Assembly: GCA_947449735.1 (NCBI GenBank)
Contig: CANFTB010000033.1
Location: forward strand, 1 to 56,901
Direction: 5' to 3'
Origin: Chthoniobacteraceae bacterium
GTDB taxonomy: Bacteria > Verrucomicrobiota > Verrucomicrobiia > Chthoniobacterales > Chthoniobacteraceae
DNA: 56,901 bases
The translations under genes and the position numbers were made by a program. The notes beneath the pieces are model-generated. The model saw only the letters and a program-made list of their open reading frames with translations, made no database searches and was not told where the DNA came from. This document shows, in pieces, positions 18,247 to 25,917 of the stretch (positions are counted from its first letter, which is position 1; every line of letters starts with the position of its first letter).

Positions 18247-19497
18247 ATGCGTGTTCTCGAGAGATTTTCATTTGGCGTAGGCGACCGGTTTGCGCATCAG
18301 GCGGCCGCCCAGCTCAGGGCGTTTCAAAAGCTGGCGGCCGACGGCGTGGACGTCGTGCCCGTGTGGAACAAGTCAAACCGCGAGCACACTTTCGTGGGTT
18401 CGGAGCCGCCTTCCGTTCTGAAGGCGGCGCGCACCGCAGTCGAGGGGCTCGGATGGTCCCGAGGGTGGCATGTGGACGCGGACCACATACGGTTGGAGAC
18501 GGTGGACAGGTTTGTAGAATGTTCGGATTTCTTCACCCTGGACGTCGCGGATTCGATCGGGAAGCCGCCGGGTCCCGGCGAAGTGGAGGCATTTCTGGGC
18601 CGCCACCCCGAACTCGTTGGAGAACTCCGCATCGCGGGCGTCGAGAAGCCCTTTGTCACTTCGCCTGAGGACGTGAAGCGTGTCGCTGGAAAGTATCTCC
18701 TGGCTGCTCAGGATGCAGGTAGGATTTACCGCCACATCGTGGACAAGAAGGGCGGGGAAGATTTCATCGCAGAGGTTTCGATGGACGAGACCGACTCTCC
18801 GCAGACGCCGCCGGAGTTGCTTATTATCCTTGCAGCGCTGGCGGACGAAAAGGTGAGGGTCCAGACGATTGCGCCAAAGTTTACAGGCCGCTTCAACAAG
18901 GGCGTTGACTATGTAGGCGACCTCGTTCAGTTCGAGCGCGAGTTCAACGAGGATCTCGCGGTGATCGCCCATGCGGTCGGGCAGTACGGACTGCCTTCGA
19001 ATTTGAAGCTCAGCGTGCACAGCGGAAGCGACAAGTTTTCTCTGTATCCGGTCATCCGGCACGCGCTTGCCCGGACGGGTGCGGGGCTGCATCTGAAGAC
19101 TGCCGGAACGACGTGGCTGGAGGAGTTGATCGGCCTTTCGGAGGCCGGCGGGGATGGTCTGGTGCTGGCAAAGGAGATCTACGTGTACGCGCTCGAACAC
19201 GTAGACGAACTTTGCGCGCCCTACGCGAGTGTCATCGACATCAACCGTTCCAATCTCCCTGATGCCTCGGAGGTCGGCAGTTGGTCGGGTCCGCGCCTGG
19301 CGAGCGCCATCCGTCACATTCCAACTCATCCGGGATTCAATGCGGACGTCCGGCAGCTGCTTCATGTCTCCTTCAAGGTGGCCGCAAAGGCCGGTGCGCG
19401 CTACTTGGACTTGCTGAAGGCAAACGAGGCGATCGTGGGCAAGCAGGTGACGGAGAACATCTACGAGCGCCACATGCGCCCGCTTTTCATCGGTTGA
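18247..19497 (+). CDS. Tagaturonate/fructuronate epimerase-like protein (UxaE family)
   Basis: A 416-residue protein opening FSFGVGDRFAHQAAAQL and containing VDADHI, typical of the tagaturonate epimerase (UxaE) family, which interconverts D-tagaturonate and D-fructuronate using a metal. The later block KLSVHSGSDKFSLYPVIRHAL carries His and Asp that could serve in the active site. I chose the ATG at 18247, as the longer in-frame reading overlaps the divergent regulator. It is the first gene of a three-gene plus-strand operon, and the downstream dehydrogenases make it the likely third enzymatic step of L-galactose use. Confidence in the family is good; the substrate is inferred. Confidence 0.8.
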   Translation: MRVLERFSFGVGDRFAHQAAAQLRAFQKLAADGVDVVPVWNKSNREHTFVGSEPPSVLKAARTAVEGLGWSRGWHVDADHIRLETVDRFVECSDFFTLDVADSIGKPPGPGEVEAFLGRHPELVGELRIAGVEKPFVTSPEDVKRVAGKYLLAAQDAGRIYRHIVDKKGGEDFIAEVSMDETDSPQTPPELLIILAALADEKVRVQTIAPKFTGRFNKGVDYVGDLVQFEREFNEDLAVIAHAVGQYGLPSNLKLSVHSGSDKFSLYPVIRHALARTGAGLHLKTAGTTWLEELIGLSEAGGDGLVLAKEIYVYALEHVDELCAPYASVIDINRSNLPDASEVGSWSGPRLASAIRHIPTHPGFNADVRQLLHVSFKVAAKAGARYLDLLKANEAIVGKQVTENIYERHMRPLFIG

Positions 19498-19568
19498 ATT
19501 TTCCCAGAATGAATCCTGTGACGGGGCAGTCCCTGCCTCCCGCGCTTTATCCCCGGAGTTGAAGTCCA

Positions 19569-20513
19569 ATGAACAAAATGATCCCCACCCGCCCTTTGGG
19601 CCGCACCGGAATAGAGCTGCCGGTGCTGAGCTTCGGCGCCTCATCCCTCGGTGCTGAGTTTCGCAACGTTACGGTCGAGGAGGCGCTTTCGAGCGTTCAT
19701 GTGGCGCTTGAGTGCGGAATGAACTTCATCGATACCTCCCCCTTTTACGGGCGGGGAATGAGCGAGGTGTTGCTTGGAATCGCCCTCAAGGGCGTTCCCC
19801 GCGACAGTTACATTCTGGGAACCAAGCTTGGGCGCTACGATCTGGGGCACTTCGATTTTTCTGCAAAACGCGTCGCGGAGAGCGTAGACGTTTCGCTGCA
19901 CAGGCTTGGAACGGACCACCTGGATATTGTGCTTTGTCACGACATTGAATTCGTTCCGATGCAGCAGATTGTGGATGAAACGCTGCCGGCGCTCCGCAGG
20001 CAGCAGGCTGCCGGAAAAGTGCGGTTCGTCGGGTTCTCGGGGTATCCAATGAAGGCCTTCAAGTTTGTGCTGGATCAGACGGACGTCGACTGTGTCTTGA
20101 GCTACAACCAGTACACGCTCCAGAATACCCGGTTCCTAGACGAGGTGGTTCCTGACTTGGAATCCCGTGGGATCGGAGCGATGAACGCGGGGCCCTTTTC
20201 GGCGCGGTTACTGACGAACGCCCCGCTCCCCGGATGGCTGAAGGAGCCGGAGGAAGTTAAGGCGGCCGCGCGCGCTGCCGCTGCGCATTGCGCGGCAAAG
20301 GGGGTGGACATCGCCCAGTTGGCGCTTCAGTACTCGTGCGAGACTTCTCGGATCACGACGACCGTCGCCGGTTCTGCAAATCCCTCGAATATCCGCAAAT
20401 GGGCGGAGTGGCTCGCCAAGCCGATTGATTGGGAACTCGTGCGCGAGGTGCAGGAGATTTTCGCACCGGTGAGGAACCTAGGCCATGTCGAGGGACTCCC
20501 GGAAAACAACTGA
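19569..20513 (+). CDS. Aldo/keto reductase, L-galactose (or L-fucose) dehydrogenase-like
   Basis: A 314-residue AKR barrel. The opening RPLGRTGIELPVLSFGASSLG matches the family, and the catalytic tetrad is recognisable: Asp and Tyr in NFIDTSPFYG, Lys in ILGTKLGRY, and His in VLCHDIEF. The C-terminus has the cofactor-binding TTVAGSANPSNIRKW segment. Overall pattern and length resemble plant and bacterial L-galactose dehydrogenases, which oxidise the sugar at C1 to its lactone. It lies 71 bases after the epimerase gene and 26 bases before the zinc dehydrogenase gene, supporting one operon. L-fucose dehydrogenase activity is the main alternative. Confidence 0.8.
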   Translation: MNKMIPTRPLGRTGIELPVLSFGASSLGAEFRNVTVEEALSSVHVALECGMNFIDTSPFYGRGMSEVLLGIALKGVPRDSYILGTKLGRYDLGHFDFSAKRVAESVDVSLHRLGTDHLDIVLCHDIEFVPMQQIVDETLPALRRQQAAGKVRFVGFSGYPMKAFKFVLDQTDVDCVLSYNQYTLQNTRFLDEVVPDLESRGIGAMNAGPFSARLLTNAPLPGWLKEPEEVKAAARAAAAHCAAKGVDIAQLALQYSCETSRITTTVAGSANPSNIRKWAEWLAKPIDWELVREVQEIFAPVRNLGHVEGLPENN

Positions 20514-20539
20514 ACCTGCCAAACGTTTCGTTTTTGCTT

Positions 20540-21568
20540 ATGAAAGCTCTTTTGCTTGAAAAACCACTCACTTGGAAGCGCATTGATGTTCCCGAGGCTC
20601 CGCAGCCCGCGGCTGGTGAAGCTCTTGTGCGGGTTCTGCGGGTTGGGATTTGCGGGACGGACGTCGGCGGGTACTTGGGGAAGATGCCGTTTTTTAGTTA
20701 CCCCCGTATTCCGGGCCACGAACTCGGGGTGGAGGTGCTGGCAGTCGGTGAAGGTGTTTCGAATGTCAAAGCCGGGGACCGGTGCGCGGTCGAATGCTAC
20801 ATCAACTGCCAGACGTGCTACTCCTGCCGGCGCGGGTTCACGAACTGCTGCGAGAATCACAAGACGCTGGGAGTAATGTGCGACGGCGGCCTGGCAGAGC
20901 GGATTGTTCTTCCGGCCAGAAAACTCCATGTGGCCTCAAACTTGTCGGCCGACCAATGCGCCCTCGTGGAGACCTTGGCGATCGGTTGTCACGCCGTCGA
21001 CCGCGCGCAGCCCAAGGATGGCGAGAGTGTGCTGATCATCGGGGCCGGTCCCATCGGGCTTTCCGCGCTGGAGTTTGTGCGATTGTCAGGGGCAAACCCG
21101 ATCGTGATGGATATTTCGGAGGCGCGTTTGTCCTTCGTGCGGGAAAAGATGGGCGTGAGTCACACTGTTTTGGCGCGAGGGGATGACTCTGATATGAAGG
21201 CTGTATCCGAAGCCACGAACGGGCAGTTTGCGGATGTGGTCATTGATGCCACTGGAAACAACAGATCCATGGTCCGGGCGCTGGAATTCGCCGCCTTTGC
21301 CGGAAGGATCGTCTACGTCGGAATCACGCAGCAGAATCTCGAGTTTCCCCACGCACCCTTTTTGCACCGGCGCGAACTGACGATCATGGCAAGCCGCAAC
21401 GCCCTTAGCCGGGACTTTTCGAGGATCATCAGCCTGATTGAAGCCGGGAAGATCGATACACAGCCTTGGATCACCCACCACGCCGCCTTTGAGGATCTGC
21501 CCGAGGTTTTTCCCGAGTGGATCAAGCCGGAGACCGGAGTGATCAAGGCGATTGTGACGATGGATTAG
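20540..21568 (+). CDS. Zinc-dependent MDR dehydrogenase, probable L-galactonate 5-dehydrogenase
   Basis: A 342-residue medium-chain dehydrogenase. Catalytic zinc ligands are C38, H60 and E61 (GICGTD, GHELG). A complete structural zinc lobe is present at C90, C93, C96 and C104. The NAD-binding motif is IIGAGPIG. The sequence resembles the LgoD/YjjN group that oxidises L-galactonate to D-tagaturonate, and the epimerase gene in the same operon handles exactly that product. I chose the ATG at 20540; the in-frame extension back to 20429 overlaps the upstream gene. Sorbitol or threonine dehydrogenase-like activity cannot be excluded from sequence alone. Confidence 0.78.
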   Translation: MKALLLEKPLTWKRIDVPEAPQPAAGEALVRVLRVGICGTDVGGYLGKMPFFSYPRIPGHELGVEVLAVGEGVSNVKAGDRCAVECYINCQTCYSCRRGFTNCCENHKTLGVMCDGGLAERIVLPARKLHVASNLSADQCALVETLAIGCHAVDRAQPKDGESVLIIGAGPIGLSALEFVRLSGANPIVMDISEARLSFVREKMGVSHTVLARGDDSDMKAVSEATNGQFADVVIDATGNNRSMVRALEFAAFAGRIVYVGITQQNLEFPHAPFLHRRELTIMASRNALSRDFSRIISLIEAGKIDTQPWITHHAAFEDLPEVFPEWIKPETGVIKAIVTMD

Positions 21569-21809
21569 GGCTGGGCGCGACTGGGGAGATTCCCCTCCAT
21601 GGATCGTGTCTCGGACAACTCGGAGGGTTTGGTGTGGTTGCGTGACCTTGTTCGAACACTTGTTCAGGGTCCCGCAGAACCGCATTGGCAGCTAGCTGCA
21701 TTCTGTGGCGGAGCTGACGGTGGCCGGGGCATGGGTGAGAACGCGGTGTGCGCCGCCCCTGGCGATTTTCAAGCAACCAATACAGTACGGCGAGAACCCA
21801 GCGCCGTGG

Positions 21810-21832
21810 ATTGAATTAACTTTCGATTCAAT
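21810..21832. terminator. Weak AT-rich inverted repeat between convergent genes
   Basis: ATTGAAT at 21810-21816 pairs with ATTCAAT at 21826-21832 around a 9-base loop, just beyond the stop of the DUF1080-like gene on the minus strand. The stem is short and has no T tract, so terminator function is only a guess. The rest of the 266-base gap between the convergent genes holds no recognised gene. Confidence 0.2.
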
Positions 21833-21834
21833 AC

Positions 21835-22542
21835 CTATTTGGCTTCGGTCTTCTTGGCGGGTGCCGGGGCTGGGTCCATCTTTTCACCGGGTTTAGGCAG
21901 GGTGGCCTTTACGGACTCCCATTCCGGATTGAGGGTTGCCTCGGAGATCTTAAAATTACGGAAGAACGCAAATTCACCGCCCACAGTGAAGCCGGGCGCG
22001 ACGCGCTCCTGTTTGAAGGCCTCGTGGCTGCCCCAGGCGACAAGGTCGTCCACCTTTCCTAGCAGTGTGTCTCCGACCATCTCCATGCGCACTTTGTGCC
22101 AGGTGCCGGGTTGAAGATCGGTTGCGAACCGGGCGAAGACGACGGCCTTGTCGGGCCCCTCGTGGTCGCTGTCGTCCTTCTGAATCGTGATGGTTTTTTG
22201 CGTGATGTTGATGCGCGCCAGATGGCCCTTGGGCGCGTTGATGCTGAGGCTCGAAGCCTTGGCGCCTTCAAGCTTGATCTCGTATTCCAAAACGAAGTCC
22301 GCAAGCTTGTTGGGAAGACGGCTCACAGCGCCGTGCTTGTCTTCGGGCTTTTCAGCACCGCGCATGACGCCGTCCACTGCCTCCCATTTCCCTTTGGCCG
22401 CTTTCCACGGCTCGCCAGGAGCGGCGTCAAGTTTGCTTTCGATGATCACCTTGCCGGGAATGGCGAGCAGCGCCTTGTCTGCGGAGTATCCGGAGGCTGT
22501 GAATGCGAGGGTCAGGAGGGGAATCAGGGAGGATTTTTTCAT
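21835..22542 (-). CDS. Secreted DUF1080-like protein
   Basis: A 235-residue protein with a lipidless Sec signal peptide (MKKSSLIPLLTLAFTASGYSA). The mature part reads as a concanavalin-like sandwich: W-x-VDGVMRGAEKPEDKHGAVSRLP, then FVLEYEIKLEGAKA, then a central strand pair with KVRMEMVGDTLLGKVDD, ending FAFFRNFKISEA. This resembles DUF1080 or related glycan-binding domains, more divergent than the copy at 11063. The last 20 residues are Pro/Ala/Lys-rich and probably disordered. The ATG at 22542 places the signal peptide at the N-terminus; 14 extra residues are possible upstream. It is divergent from yceH. Confidence 0.7.
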   Translation of the reverse strand: MKKSSLIPLLTLAFTASGYSADKALLAIPGKVIIESKLDAAPGEPWKAAKGKWEAVDGVMRGAEKPEDKHGAVSRLPNKLADFVLEYEIKLEGAKASSLSINAPKGHLARINITQKTITIQKDDSDHEGPDKAVVFARFATDLQPGTWHKVRMEMVGDTLLGKVDDLVAWGSHEAFKQERVAPGFTVGGEFAFFRNFKISEATLNPEWESVKATLPKPGEKMDPAPAPAKKTEAK

Positions 22543-22678
22543 TTCAGGGGACTTGGAAGGGGGTATGGAAGCTGGTTGACTCATTAAAACTCCGGACTCC
22601 TTCCAAAGTTGCGGTCCCGCGGCCGGCAGGAGTCCCCAGCGCGTTGCGTCCCGCCCCGGGTTCCGCTTGAATCAAGCG

Positions 22679-23386
22679 ATGGACGAGTCGCCCGAAGAAA
22701 CCGATAAACAAGTTGAGCAGGAACTGGAGAAACCCGCCTCCGCTTTGCAGGTGAACCTTTCGCCGGTGGCGGCGCGTGTGCTCGGTTGCTTGATCGAGAA
22801 GGAGTTCGCAACGCCGGACCTCTACCCTCTGACGCTGAACGCCCTCGTCAACGCATGCAACCAGAAGAACAACCGCGAGCCCGTGCTGTCGCTTTCCGAA
22901 CGCGAGGTCGAGGATGCTCTGGACGAGTTGCGCGCACAGCGTTTGGCCGTGCTATTTAGCGGAGCGGAGTCGCGGGTGCCGAAGTACAAGCACAAGCTGG
23001 AGCAGGTGATCGCGGTAGAGGCCCCCGCGCGGGCCGTACTGTGCGAGCTTCTGGTGCGCGGGCCGCAGACGGCGGCCGCTTTGCGCGGCAATGCGCAACG
23101 ATTGAACCGGATGCCCGAGGTCGCGGAGTTTGAGGAGATCTTGAAAGTACTTTCAAGCCATCCGGTCGGCGAGCTCGTGCGCAAGCTTGCACGCCAGCCC
23201 GGACAGAAGGAGGCGCGTTGGACGCATCTGCTCAGCGGGGAGCCGGCGTCGCAGCTGTCGGAGGAGCCGCCTGTGCGCCTGGCGGCGCCGTCGGTGTCTG
23301 ATCTGGAGCGCAGGGTCGCCGAACTCGAAGCTGCGGTTCAACTGCTTTTGTCTGAGGTTGCGGATTTGCGCCGCGAGAAAGCCTGA
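22679..23386 (+). CDS. YceH family protein (DUF480)
   Basis: A 235-residue cytoplasmic protein. After an acidic N-terminal tail, the block LSPVAARVLGCLIEKEFATPDLYPLTLNALVNACNQKNNREPV is the diagnostic DUF480 opening, forming a winged helix. A second winged-helix unit includes VLCELLVRGPQTAAALRGNAQRLN. The C-terminal 40 residues (SDLERRVAELEAAVQLLLSEVADLRREKA) form a short coiled coil, as in other YceH proteins. I chose the ATG at 22679 over an in-frame TTG at 22667. Function is unknown in the whole family; DNA binding is suggested by fold only. Confidence 0.9.
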   Translation: MDESPEETDKQVEQELEKPASALQVNLSPVAARVLGCLIEKEFATPDLYPLTLNALVNACNQKNNREPVLSLSEREVEDALDELRAQRLAVLFSGAESRVPKYKHKLEQVIAVEAPARAVLCELLVRGPQTAAALRGNAQRLNRMPEVAEFEEILKVLSSHPVGELVRKLARQPGQKEARWTHLLSGEPASQLSEEPPVRLAAPSVSDLERRVAELEAAVQLLLSEVADLRREKA

Positions 23387-23394
23387 GGGATCGG

Positions 23395-23430
23395 GCTCGC
23401 GCGGGGCCGCGGAGGGCGCGGAGAAGAAGG
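23395..23430 (+). repeat. Dispersed G/C-rich intergenic repeat, copy 3
   Basis: CTCGCGCGGGGCCGCGGAGG followed by GCGCGGAGAAGAAGG matches the arrangement seen at 17145-17176 and, inverted, at 188-222. It occupies the gap between yceH and the convergent end of operon B. Confidence 0.45.
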
Positions 23431-23474
23431 CTGAAAGGGAGGGTTTTAGACGCGCGATTTATAGCTCTTGGGGG

Positions 23475-24434
23475 CTACTTCGCGGATGTGGCGCGGCCGG
23501 GGCGTTCGACCCACTTGTACGCACGCTTTGCGTTCAGGGAGCAGAATTTTCGGGCGGTCGCGTCGCCTTTCTCCAGTGCGTATTCGAGAGCGATGCGCTG
23601 CAGGAAGGCATAGTCCGCAGCGCGCTCGGAGACCGGCCAGTTGCTGCCATAAATGACGCGGTCGTCGCCGAAGGCGTTCCAGACGACGTCTATGTAGGGG
23701 CGGTAAAACGACGTGTCGGAGGGCGCCTTGGCTCCGTTGCGCGAGGCGCCTTCAACCAGGGCGGAGATTTTGCAAAACACGTTGGGTTGTGCGCCGGCCG
23801 CCTCGATCCCGGCCCGCCATGACGCCGGCGGAGGGTCGGCCGTGACTGGTACGTTGCCAATGTGGTTGATCACGATGCGCAGTTTGGGAAGCCGCGCTGC
23901 GAGGATGGCTACGCGGCCCGGGGTGTCCGGTCCCCCGTTTACATCGAGGCTCAGATCCAGTTCTGAAAGGAGCTGGAGATCCTCTAGGGTGTTTTTTTCG
24001 AGCAGGTCCTTCACGATCTGCTCGGAGACACGAATGCCCCGGAAGAGGGGATCTTTTACAAAGCGCCGGGCGTTGTCCTGAAAAGTCGGGTCGCCGGGGA
24101 GGAGGTTGCCGACGATTCCGACAATAAACGGGTCGTCCTTGGCCAGTTGCAGGAGCCATGCATTGTCTTCGGGCCATTTGCTTGCCTCTACAATCACCGT
24201 TCCGGTGACGGGGCGGAACTGAGGCAGCGCCTTGAGGTGTTTTGGAAGAACGGTGCGGTAGAGCGGCGTGTCTTTTTCGGGCCAGGGAACACCTTCCGGC
24301 CGCGCGGGATCATAGAAGTGCGTGTGGCAATCGATGATGTCGAGCGGAGCCGGTGCCTCGGAATGGGCCGCCAACGGGAAGGATGCCGCCAGAAAGGCGG
24401 CCGCTTGCAGCAAACGGAACGGGCGTCGTTTCAT
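23475..24434 (-). CDS. Secreted amidohydrolase-family protein (lactonase-like, COG3618 type)
   Basis: A 319-residue TIM-barrel hydrolase. A signal peptide covers about residues 1-26. The barrel opens IIDCHTHFYDP with the HxH metal motif at 37/39. HIGNVP provides His191 and VFCKIS Lys222. The group includes L-fucono-, L-rhamnono- and L-galactono-lactonases. At the position where these enzymes usually read GSDWP with a catalytic Asp, this one reads GSNWP (Asn265), which may alter or abolish hydrolysis. It is the last gene of operon B, 38 bases after the DUF1501 gene. A periplasmic lactonase or a non-catalytic relative are both possible. Confidence 0.75.
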   Translation of the reverse strand: MKRRPFRLLQAAAFLAASFPLAAHSEAPAPLDIIDCHTHFYDPARPEGVPWPEKDTPLYRTVLPKHLKALPQFRPVTGTVIVEASKWPEDNAWLLQLAKDDPFIVGIVGNLLPGDPTFQDNARRFVKDPLFRGIRVSEQIVKDLLEKNTLEDLQLLSELDLSLDVNGGPDTPGRVAILAARLPKLRIVINHIGNVPVTADPPPASWRAGIEAAGAQPNVFCKISALVEGASRNGAKAPSDTSFYRPYIDVVWNAFGDDRVIYGSNWPVSERAADYAFLQRIALEYALEKGDATARKFCSLNAKRAYKWVERPGRATSAK

Positions 24435-24472
24435 GAAATCAGACTGAAATTATCTGTCGCCTGGTGGCGCAA

Positions 24473-25897
24473 CTACGCGGATTTGCTTGGGAGCAGCTCC
24501 TCTATGGCGTCGCCGAAGGGAAGGATTGGCATGGGGCGGCCCTGGTGGTCGAGAAAGCTGCGGGTAGAGTCGATGCCGAGATGCTGGTACACGGTCGCCC
24601 AGAGGTCGTTCGGTGTCAGAGGACGCTCCACCGGATATTCGCCGCGGCTGTTGGTCGCACCGATGATCTGGCCTGTGCGCATGCCTCCCCCTGCAACAAT
24701 CATGGACATGGCCTTGGACCAGTGGTCGCGGCCGGGCTGCATGACCTTGTTTCCGGTGCCGACCGCCGAGTTGATCTTCGGTGTACGGCCGAATTCGCCG
24801 GTGACAACCAGCAGGGTGCGTCGGTCGAGACCGCGGGCGTAAAGGTCCTCGATCAGCGCGGAAACCGCCTGGTCGTAGGCTGGCATGCGCCATCGGGAAT
24901 CGTTGAAGATGTTGCAGTTGACTGCGTGGCTGTCCCAGTTGTAGCAGCAGTCTGAGGGGATCGGGCTGCCGGGGAAGGGGTTCTCCCAAACCATCTCCAC
25001 GAACCTACACCCCGCCTCGACCAGACGCCGGGCCATGAGACCGCGCTGGCCGTAGGCGTGCATGCCGTAGCGCTCGCGCACACGCGGCGACTCGAGTGTC
25101 AGGTCGAACGCATCGCGCACCTTCGAACTGGTGAGCATCTGGTAGGCATTCTGGTTGAAGCTGTCCATTGCCTGCAGCACGCCGCTCTGGTCCATGTCGC
25201 GGCGGAAATTGTCAAGGCCGCGCCGGAGCGCCATGCGGTCTTCGAGCCGGGTCTCCATTTCCCGTGTGATGCCGAGGTTCTGCACCTTGAAGTTTTTGTC
25301 GCTGGGATCACCCGCAACGATGAAGGGAGTGTTGGCGCCGCCGAGATACGCCGGTCCATTGGCGAAGGTGTCGATGCCGCTCCGGTTTGCGTCTGCACCA
25401 AAGACCACCGGCGGCATGCCGCCCTTGAATCCTCCGTTTTCGGTGAGGCACTTGAAGATGATGCTCGTGACCGCCGGGGCGTCGTTCACGGTGCCCACGG
25501 GGGTGGCTGGGATGCGACCGGTCAGGAAGCGCTTGTGGCCGCCCCCGTGGTCGGAGAAGTCGTGGCTGACGGAGCGGATGATGTTGAACTTGTCGGCGAT
25601 CTTCGCCTGTAGCGGGAGAAGTTCGCAGATTTCGATTCCCGAAACGTTCGTCTTGATGGGACGAAAGATCCCGCGGTATTCGACGGGGGCGTCCGGCTTC
25701 ATGTCGTACGTTTCCATGTGCGGCGGCCCGCCCGGAAGCCAGATGAAAATGACAGAGGTGTCGCCCGGAACGTCTTTCTGAGTGGCCGCGGCTTGGAGCT
25801 TGAGCGAGTCGGCAAGCGTCATGCCGAGCATGGAAAGGCCTCCGAACTGGAGAAAGCTGCGGCGGGAAATGGGACCTGGGCAAAAGTTGGTCTTCAT
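24473..25897 (-). CDS. DUF1501 protein with Tat signal (operon B)
   Basis: A 474-residue protein with a clear twin-arginine signal, SRRSFLQFGGLSMLG, at about residues 11-25. Family landmarks are WLPGGPPHMETYDMKPDAP, the DHGGGHKRFLTGR segment, NWDSHAVN, VTGEFGRTPKIN and GRDHWSKAMSMIVAGGG. These Asp/His positions parallel metal ligands of the alkaline-phosphatase superfamily, but the DUF1501 reaction is unknown. It is more typical of the family than its cassette A counterpart at 6499. It lies 20 bases after the WD40-cytochrome gene and 38 bases before the amidohydrolase gene, which supports co-transcription. Confidence 0.88.
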   Translation of the reverse strand: MKTNFCPGPISRRSFLQFGGLSMLGMTLADSLKLQAAATQKDVPGDTSVIFIWLPGGPPHMETYDMKPDAPVEYRGIFRPIKTNVSGIEICELLPLQAKIADKFNIIRSVSHDFSDHGGGHKRFLTGRIPATPVGTVNDAPAVTSIIFKCLTENGGFKGGMPPVVFGADANRSGIDTFANGPAYLGGANTPFIVAGDPSDKNFKVQNLGITREMETRLEDRMALRRGLDNFRRDMDQSGVLQAMDSFNQNAYQMLTSSKVRDAFDLTLESPRVRERYGMHAYGQRGLMARRLVEAGCRFVEMVWENPFPGSPIPSDCCYNWDSHAVNCNIFNDSRWRMPAYDQAVSALIEDLYARGLDRRTLLVVTGEFGRTPKINSAVGTGNKVMQPGRDHWSKAMSMIVAGGGMRTGQIIGATNSRGEYPVERPLTPNDLWATVYQHLGIDSTRSFLDHQGRPMPILPFGDAIEELLPSKSA

Positions 25898-25917
25898 GGG
25901 GGGCGGGTGGCTTGTTG

